From NCBI GenBank assembly GCA_947302675.1, contig CAMYWI010000024.1, positions 1 through 10,076 on the forward strand: a stretch of 10,076 nt of DNA, read 5' to 3'. Positions 5,742-10,076 of this stretch are shown piece by piece (position 1 is the first letter of the stretch; each line of letters begins with the position of its first letter). The stretch comes from an uncultured Selenomonadales bacterium. GTDB lineage: Bacteria; Bacillota_C; Negativicutes; Selenomonadales; Selenomonadaceae. The position numbers and the translations under genes are program-made. The notes under the pieces are model-generated. The model saw only the letters and a list, made by a program, of their open reading frames with translations. It did no database searches and was not told where the DNA came from.

Positions 5742-6095
5742 TCAAGATGAGTCAGTCTTATTGCTATTGATAACGGCATACCAATTTAAATTTTTATACC
5801 CCTCTCCATCTATATAAATGTGATCTTTAAAAGTTCCCTCAAAAGAGAATCCGCACTTTTTATAAAATTTATTGGCACGAATATTTTCAGCCAAAACATT
5901 CAGATAAACCTTGTGCAAGTGCAAAGTTCGGAAAGCGTAATTCAAAATCTCTTTCGTTGCCTTTTGAGCAAAGCCCTTACCCCAGCTGTTACGCGACATG
6001 ACTATTGCATATTCCGCATTATTGTCCGTTCGAGAAATATTTTTCAAGCTTATTGTGCCCAAATAATTATCCGCCGCGTCGACAACATTAATCTT
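5742..6095 (-). pseudogene. GNAT N-acetyltransferase lacking its N-terminus
   Basis: From 6095 the frame reads KINVVDAADNYLGTISLKNI and continues 'AEYAIVMSRNSWGKGFAQKA', which carries the acetyl-CoA pyrophosphate loop R/Q-x-x-G-x-G/A ('NSWGKGFA'). It goes on to 'LHLHKVYLNVLAENIRANKF' and 'YKKCGFSFEGTFKDHIYIDG', a typical RimJ/RimL-type GNAT ending. About 60-70 N-terminal residues seen in relatives (beta1 to beta2-3 and the acceptor-site region) are absent. The fragment directly follows, in the same frame, the TAG stop of the aminotransferase, with no intervening start except TTG at 6062 and no Shine-Dalgarno. It is AT-rich (about 35-40 % GC in hand-counted lines). In such clusters a GNAT enzyme N-acetylates the 3-amino sugar. 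This copy is most likely non-functional, unless a short protein from TTG 6062 is made. Confidence 0.75.
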
Positions 6096-7193
6096 CTAAT
6101 CATTGTACCCATTGCAAACTTCAATAACAAAATCAATTTCCACGTCGGTCATGCCATTGAACAGCGGCAAACTCAAAACTTCGTCGGCGTATCGCTCGGT
6201 TATGGGAAAATCGCCGCGCACATAGCCGAGTTGACGATAGCACTCCGATAAATGCGGCGGTATCGGATAGTGAATTACGGTTTTAATGCCCCTGCTCTCA
6301 AGATAAGCTTTGAAGTCGTCGCGCCTTTCCGTGCGAATAACGAATTGATGAAAGACATGCTCCGCGCCGTCGCGAATCTTCGGCAAAGTCAGGCGCGGAT
6401 TTTTTATCCCGTCAAAATATCTTGCGGCAATTCTCTTGCGCTCGGTGTTCAACTCCTCAAGGTGAGAAAGTTTCACACGCAGAAGAGCCGCTTGCATTTC
6501 GTCAAGCCTAGAATTCACGCCCGCTAACTCGTTGTGGTATTTGACCTCGCTACCGTAGTTGCGGAGCATTTTTAAAGTTCGGGCAAGCTCTGCGTCGTCG
6601 GTAACTATCGCGCCGCCGTCGCCGAAACCGCCGAGATTTTTTGTAGGATAAAAACTAAAACAGCCCGCTGCACCAAAAGTCCCCGTCATCTTACCATTGA
6701 ACCTCGCGCCGTGCGACTGCGCACAATCCTCTAGGAGTTTCAATTTATTTCTCGCCGCAATCTCGGAAATTTTCTCCATATCAGCCGCTTGTCCGTAAAG
6801 GTGAACGACCATTATCGCCTTTGTCTTTGGAGTTATGGCGCGTTCGATTTTCGACGAATCTAAGTTGTAAAACTCGTCCGGCTCAATCAAAACGGGCGTC
6901 GCGCCGTTTTCGGTAATCGCAAGAATCGTGGCAATGTAGGTGTTGGCGGGAACAATCACTTCGTCGCCCGCGCAGATTTTCAAAGCGCGAAGAGATAACG
7001 TCAGCGCGTCCAAGCCGGAATTCACGCCCACGCAAAACTTCGCCCCGACGTAATTTGCAAACTCCGACTCGAACGCCTCAACCTCGCGCCCCAATACGTA
7101 CCAACCCGAACGCAAAACCCGCAACGCCGCTTGCTCATATTCGGCTTGATGAAGTTCAAACTGCCTTTTCAAAACCGCCAGGTCGATTCTCAT
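6096..7193 (-). CDS. DegT/DnrJ/EryC1-type sugar aminotransferase (FdtB/QdtB-like)
   Basis: A 365-residue PLP enzyme of full family length. Visible features are 'LGREVEAFESEFANYVGAKF' near the N-terminus, 'VNSGLDALTLSLRAL' (phosphate region, 57-71), 'GDEVIVPANTYIAT' at 76-89, Asp156 in 'LLEDCAQSHGA' (pyridine nitrogen), and Lys185 in 'FSFYPTKNLGGFGDGGA', the Schiff-base lysine. The pocket phrase 'NSRLDEMQAALLRVKL' and the C-terminal 'SLPLFNGMTDVEIDFVIEV' are also typical. It would transfer an amino group from glutamate to the C3 keto group of a dTDP-3-oxo-6-deoxyhexose, giving Fuc3N or Qui3N. The neighbouring ketoisomerase, which makes that substrate, supports C3 over C4. The start ATG overlaps the upstream stop by four bases (ATGA, 7190-7193), implying coupling. 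No defect is seen. The product cannot be decided between galacto and gluco forms. Confidence 0.9.
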   Translation of the reverse strand: MRIDLAVLKRQFELHQAEYEQAALRVLRSGWYVLGREVEAFESEFANYVGAKFCVGVNSGLDALTLSLRALKICAGDEVIVPANTYIATILAITENGATPVLIEPDEFYNLDSSKIERAITPKTKAIMVVHLYGQAADMEKISEIAARNKLKLLEDCAQSHGARFNGKMTGTFGAAGCFSFYPTKNLGGFGDGGAIVTDDAELARTLKMLRNYGSEVKYHNELAGVNSRLDEMQAALLRVKLSHLEELNTERKRIAARYFDGIKNPRLTLPKIRDGAEHVFHQFVIRTERRDDFKAYLESRGIKTVIHYPIPPHLSECYRQLGYVRGDFPITERYADEVLSLPLFNGMTDVEIDFVIEVCNGYND

Positions 7194-8032
7194 AACCTAA
7201 TCCTCTTCAAGAATTCGTCGTAGTCTCGAATATAATCGCGCTCGTCATAAAGCTCGGAGGCGAACACAAGCAAGACGGCATCAGGCGAAAAATCGAACAT
7301 CTCGCGCCAAACGTCATTGCTTAGATAAAGCCCCTCATGCGGCTCTTTCAAGTGGAAAATTTTTCGCTCGTGCCCGTCGTCAATCAAAACTTTGCAGTCG
7401 CCGTGTATGCAAACCAAGATTTGCTCCAAATTTTTATGGGCGTGCTTGCCGCGAACGACGCCCGCCGCCGTGTCATACATGTAATAAACGCGCTTTATCC
7501 GGAAGGGAATATCTTTGCCTTCCTCAAAAGCTATCAAGTTGCCGAACTCGTCACCGTGCGTCGGAAATGTACAGGTTAAACTCGGCGGCTGTGGCTTTGC
7601 GAAGTTATCAAGCGGCGGACTCGGCGGCGTGTCTTTATCTTTAATGAACTTCAAGAACTCGTCGTAGTCTCGAATATAATCGCTCTCGTCGTAAAGTTCA
7701 GCGGCGAACACAAGCAGGACCGTATCGGGCGCAAAATCAAACTGCTCGCTCCAAATGCGCGGGGGCAAATAAAGCCCTTCATACGGCTTTTCCAAGTGAA
7801 TAATTTTTTTCTCGCGACCGTCGTCAAAAAGAACCTTGCAACTGCCGTAAATGCAGACCAGGATTTGATCTAGATTTTTATGCGCGTACTTGCCGCGAAC
7901 AAAGCCATCCACTGTGTCATACATGCAATAGATGCGCTTGATTCGGAACGGAATATCCTTGAATTCCTCGAAGGTTATCAACTGCCCACGCTTGTCGCCG
8001 TGCGGCTGAAACATATACTTTACGACCTGCAC
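7190..8032 (-). CDS. Tandem dTDP-hexose 3,4-ketoisomerase (two fused FdtA/QdtA domains)
   Basis: A 280-residue protein made of two homologous cupin domains, residues 1-131 and 152-280, joined by a Pro-rich linker (132-151). Single-domain FdtA/QdtA/WxcM-like enzymes have about 135-140 residues and turn dTDP-4-keto-6-deoxyglucose into the 3-keto sugar. Both halves keep 'DIPFRIKRVYYMYDT'-like strands, the 'VCIHGDCKVLIDDG' strand pair, 'GLYL' and 'ELYDE-x-DYIRDYDEFLK'. The second half has the full metal-free catalytic pair His197-Ala-His199 (RGKHAHKNLEQ). The first has Tyr49-Ala-His51 (RGKYAHKNLDQ), so its first His is missing. FdtA-type enzymes are normally homodimers with exchanged strands, so the fusion could act as an intramolecular pseudo-dimer. 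The start is GTG 8032, one base after the glycosyltransferase stop, with GAGGT upstream. Confidence 0.9.
   Translation of the reverse strand: MQVVKYMFQPHGDKRGQLITFEEFKDIPFRIKRIYCMYDTVDGFVRGKYAHKNLDQILVCIYGSCKVLFDDGREKKIIHLEKPYEGLYLPPRIWSEQFDFAPDTVLLVFAAELYDESDYIRDYDEFLKFIKDKDTPPSPPLDNFAKPQPPSLTCTFPTHGDEFGNLIAFEEGKDIPFRIKRVYYMYDTAAGVVRGKHAHKNLEQILVCIHGDCKVLIDDGHERKIFHLKEPHEGLYLSNDVWREMFDFSPDAVLLVFASELYDERDYIRDYDEFLKRIRL
7209..7276 (-). repeat. Internal duplication, copy encoding the second domain's C-terminus
   Basis: This 68-base segment matches 7653-7720 at 61 of 68 positions (counted by eye). It codes for the end of domain 2 (about 'ELYDERDYIRDYDEFL' and the strand before it). Its partner codes for the end of domain 1. 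Confidence 0.75.
7653..7720 (-). repeat. Internal duplication, copy encoding the first domain's C-terminus
   Basis: Partner of 7209-7276, with 7 differences in 68 bases, mostly transitions. This is closer than other parts of the two domains appear, which suggests either recent duplication or local gene conversion. Confidence 0.75.
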
Positions 8033-8033
8033 G

Positions 8034-9812
8034 TCAATACCTCTGTTCGCCGTTTAACATAATTCCGTCGCAGGCTTTTTCAAAAAGCCCCGTCTCTTCG
8101 TTTTTCTGCACGAGCGGGCGGATTGAGTTGTTTTCGTGCAAAACATCCAAGAGAAATCTGATTGAAGCGTCCAAGAGTTCGGGATACTTTTTCTCGACGA
8201 CAAGCTGGCTGAAGTTTCGCAGGGTTTCTTTAAAAAGTTTTATGTCGTCCGACGAATCTTCCGGCGTGTCCCAATCGTAATTGTCGTTCAGGAAAATTCT
8301 CCAGTTGTCGCAACAAAATTTGTATTCCTCGTAGTTGCGAAGGTACAAATTGTTAAGCCAAGCTATGGTGATATAGTTCATGAACTCAATGAACATTCGC
8401 GATCGTATCAAGGGATTGAACGTTTCCTGGTTTGGGTGTTGTCTGAACGCGCTCAAGCAATCCTTTATGAAGACGCACGCGCCGCCGTTTTTGAACAGGT
8501 TAAGCCAATTTCCAATGTCGACGTAGACGCGATCTTTCACGCCGCAAAAAACTCCGACGCCAAAAACTTTTTCGCCGGTTTGCGGGTCTTTTGTCAAGAG
8601 ACTTTCTTTTTTAAACAAGACTGTTGAAAGCTCGCCCAAGAAATTTATCTTCGAGAACAGAATTTGCCTTCCAATTTCCTCGCCGCTTAGGATTGCATCT
8701 TCCTCCGGTTGCCAAGAAATCATTCTTCCAATTATTTGATCTTTGTCATCGATACATGCTCTCGCGGAAGTCGCCAAGACAATATTATTTCCCAAATCGC
8801 CGACGAAGTATTCCATCATGCGAGAAATTTTATCGCGATAAATAATGTCGTCGTGGAGCAAGATATTGACATATTCGCCGTTAGCGTGATTGACAACGAA
8901 ATCCGTATTCTTTATGCCGCGCCCGCCGAGCGGTCCGCCGTGATAGAAATATTTTATCTTGTCGGTTTGCTCCAAGTACGGCTGAATCAAATCTTTTATG
9001 TCTTCGTTGGTGCTGTCGTCGCCGATGATTATTTCTATGTTTTCGTAGCTTTGGGTCAGCGCACTCAACAAAGCCTTTTCAAGAAAATACGGCTGATTGT
9101 AAGCGGGTATGCAAATGCTAACGAGCGGCGTCACGATGTCTTTATAAGACTGCTTGAATTTAGCCAGTTGCTGTTTGTAATCTTTGTTGTTGGATTTGTC
9201 CTTGTAGCGGAGATTATTTTTAGTAAAAACTATATCGCCATCCGACAAGGCAACGACTCCGACATCATAGCCGGCGCGACGGTAGCGACAACACTGCGCG
9301 GCAATAAAAAAATCGTCGTCCATTTCCTCGTCAAAGGGAATATCTTCGGAGGTGATAAAAAAGCTCGAATCAATCATATGAACCGACTGATAAAAGACGG
9401 GCGGCTTGCATTTGTAGCCTAACACTCTGCCAAGAATGTCTTTAAAAAGGTAAGAGCCATAAAAATTTTTTGCCTTAGTGTAGTCGCCGCTGATTGGCAT
9501 TTCCGAGCCGAAAATTCCTATGATACCGACCTTAGGATACGTGAAAAAACTGCCTATCATGCGCGGAATAATATTTTTTTGTTGTGCAAGCGGCGTGGTT
9601 AAAAAGATTTTGTACTTCGCGTTGTTCTTTTCGAGTATCGAATTGCAGGTCGTCGCCAAATTTTTTTCTTTCAACACAGCAATTTGTTCAACCTCAAAAG
9701 TCCCGATATTAGGAATGTTGACAGTGACGCTCGGAAGTTCCGGAGTTAGCCGAGCAAACTCGACTTCATATTCGCAGATAGTAGCCAGTAAGATTTTGTT
9801 TTCGTCAAGCAA
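8034..9812 (-). CDS. Two-domain family 2 glycosyltransferase
   Basis: A 592-residue protein from TTG 9812. Residues about 1-200 resemble the GT2_5 type (Pfam PF13712): 'KILLATICEYEVEFARL', 'KYKIFLTTPLAQQ', 'VGIIGIFGSEM', 'VHMIDSSFFITSEDIPFDEE' and 'CCRYRRAGYDVGVV'. A second GT-A domain starts near residue 229 with 'PLVSICIPAYNQPYFLEKAL', then 'IEIIIGDDSTNEDI' (nucleotide-binding Asp pair at 265-266) and 'NILLHDDIIY' (DXD-like metal site near 320-322). A C-terminal helical region of about 200 residues follows. Such enzymes move sugar from a nucleotide donor to a glycan or protein in the cytoplasm; the acceptor is unknown. TTG 9812 is chosen because AGGAGG lies 9 bases before it. The longer frame from 9878 would start inside the promoter. 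First gene of the sugar operon, with a one-base gap to the ketoisomerase. Confidence 0.85.
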   Translation of the reverse strand: MLDENKILLATICEYEVEFARLTPELPSVTVNIPNIGTFEVEQIAVLKEKNLATTCNSILEKNNAKYKIFLTTPLAQQKNIIPRMIGSFFTYPKVGIIGIFGSEMPISGDYTKAKNFYGSYLFKDILGRVLGYKCKPPVFYQSVHMIDSSFFITSEDIPFDEEMDDDFFIAAQCCRYRRAGYDVGVVALSDGDIVFTKNNLRYKDKSNNKDYKQQLAKFKQSYKDIVTPLVSICIPAYNQPYFLEKALLSALTQSYENIEIIIGDDSTNEDIKDLIQPYLEQTDKIKYFYHGGPLGGRGIKNTDFVVNHANGEYVNILLHDDIIYRDKISRMMEYFVGDLGNNIVLATSARACIDDKDQIIGRMISWQPEEDAILSGEEIGRQILFSKINFLGELSTVLFKKESLLTKDPQTGEKVFGVGVFCGVKDRVYVDIGNWLNLFKNGGACVFIKDCLSAFRQHPNQETFNPLIRSRMFIEFMNYITIAWLNNLYLRNYEEYKFCCDNWRIFLNDNYDWDTPEDSSDDIKLFKETLRNFSQLVVEKKYPELLDASIRFLLDVLHENNSIRPLVQKNEETGLFEKACDGIMLNGEQRY

Positions 9813-9821
9813 ACTGAATTC

Positions 9822-9827
9822 CCTCCT
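9822..9827 (-). promoter_or_regulatory. RBS deciding a TTG start for the glycosyltransferase
   Basis: AGGAGG on the minus strand, 9 bases before TTG at 9812. No ATG lies at a suitable distance in frame, so a TTG start is inferred. Confidence 0.7.
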
Positions 9828-9849
9828 AGAAAAAATTTTAATCGCAAAG

Positions 9850-9878
9850 ATTGTAGCATTGAGTTGGAAAAAAATCAA
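9850..9878 (-). promoter_or_regulatory. Sigma-70-type promoter of the sugar operon
   Basis: TTGATT (9873-9878) and TACAAT (9850-9855) on the minus strand are separated by exactly 17 bases, a near-ideal housekeeping promoter. Transcription would start near 9843, leaving a leader of about 30 bases with AGGAGG. The -35 lies 12 bases downstream of the lytic transglycosylase stop. Confidence 0.75.
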
Positions 9879-9890
9879 AGAGAAAAGATT

Positions 9891-10076
9891 TTAAGCTTGA
9901 ATAAGTGCCAAGAGATTTTTATAGTTGTTGGCGACTTTTATGACGTAGTGAACAGTCTCAGAATAATTTGGAACGCCGCCGTGTTTCTCGACCGCGCCGG
10001 GTCCTGCGTTGTAAGCGGCAACAGCGTCAGTCACGGAGTAGGCTCCCCAACCTTGAAAGCGTCCAAGCTGATTCTT
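9891..10076 (-). CDS. Lytic transglycosylase, C-terminal end (partial)
   Basis: The frame enters at the window edge and ends with TAA at 9891-9893, giving 61 residues. It contains '[19 protein letters not shown]' followed by '[11 protein letters not shown]', the hallmark C-terminal end of SLT (goose-lysozyme-like) transglycosylase domains, where the YNAGPGAV segment and the final Tyr line the glycan groove. These enzymes cleave the MurNAc-GlcNAc bond to give 1,6-anhydro ends in the wall. The catalytic Glu lies upstream, outside the window, so activity cannot be judged. No clear intrinsic terminator was seen between its stop and the sugar operon promoter, so some readthrough into that operon is possible. 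Confidence 0.88.
   Translation of the reverse strand, partial: KNQLGRFQGWGAYSVTDAVAAYNAGPGAVEKHGGVPNYSETVHYVIKVANNYKNLLALIQA

Noticed and set aside
8709..9422. A 237-codon open frame on the plus strand
   Set aside because: It is antisense to the glycosyltransferase, has no recognisable domain or ribosome site, and arises because stop codons are rare in that antisense frame.
9813..9878. Longer glycosyltransferase start near 9878
   Set aside because: The first codons would coincide with the promoter -35 and -10 elements; TTG 9812 with AGGAGG fits better.

Overview
The window suggests a Firmicutes-type bacterium, possibly of the Negativicutes; this placement is tentative and rests on gene content, lipoprotein and promoter style, and a heptamer repeat in modC. 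Every credible gene lies on the minus strand, so transcription runs from position 10076 towards 1. Base composition is mixed: lines in the aminotransferase reach about 60 % GC, while lines between about 4800 and 6060 fall to 30-37 %. No tRNA, rRNA, CRISPR array, transposase or integrase was seen.

Layout, in transcription order: (1) 10076-9891, the C-terminal end of a lytic transglycosylase. (2) 9878-4463, a sugar-modification operon with a good sigma-70-type promoter and a strong intrinsic terminator. It holds a two-domain glycosyltransferase, a tandem-duplicated dTDP-hexose 3,4-ketoisomerase of the FdtA/QdtA family, a DegT-type sugar aminotransferase, a GNAT acetyltransferase lacking its N-terminus, a sugar formyltransferase interrupted by one in-frame amber codon, and a badly eroded FemAB/GNAT-like remnant. 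(3) 4458-1738, a molybdate operon: a Moco-family riboswitch candidate, then modA (lipoprotein), modC and modB, tightly packed and ended by an intrinsic terminator. (4) 1728-1, a third unit with its own promoter: an alpha/beta hydrolase, a DNA methyltransferase that has lost its middle, a ribbon-helix-helix protein, a possible 47-residue overlapping ORF, and the first 29 codons of a probable DUF2156 protein.

How the genes work together: ketoisomerase plus aminotransferase would make a dTDP-3-amino-3,6-dideoxyhexose. A formyl- or acetyltransferase would cap the amino group, and the glycosyltransferase would attach sugar to a surface glycan or protein. In this copy the intact genes are those making and attaching the amino sugar, while all three acyl-transfer genes are damaged. 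The mod operon imports molybdate and is probably controlled by molybdenum cofactor through its leader RNA.

The main surprises are: a bicupin-like fused ketoisomerase whose first half has Tyr in place of the first catalytic His; a cluster of decaying genes damaged in different ways (nonsense, N-terminal loss, internal deletion, deletion plus frameshift); an in-frame heptamer repeat inside modC; and a riboswitch-like leader with a supportable secondary structure.
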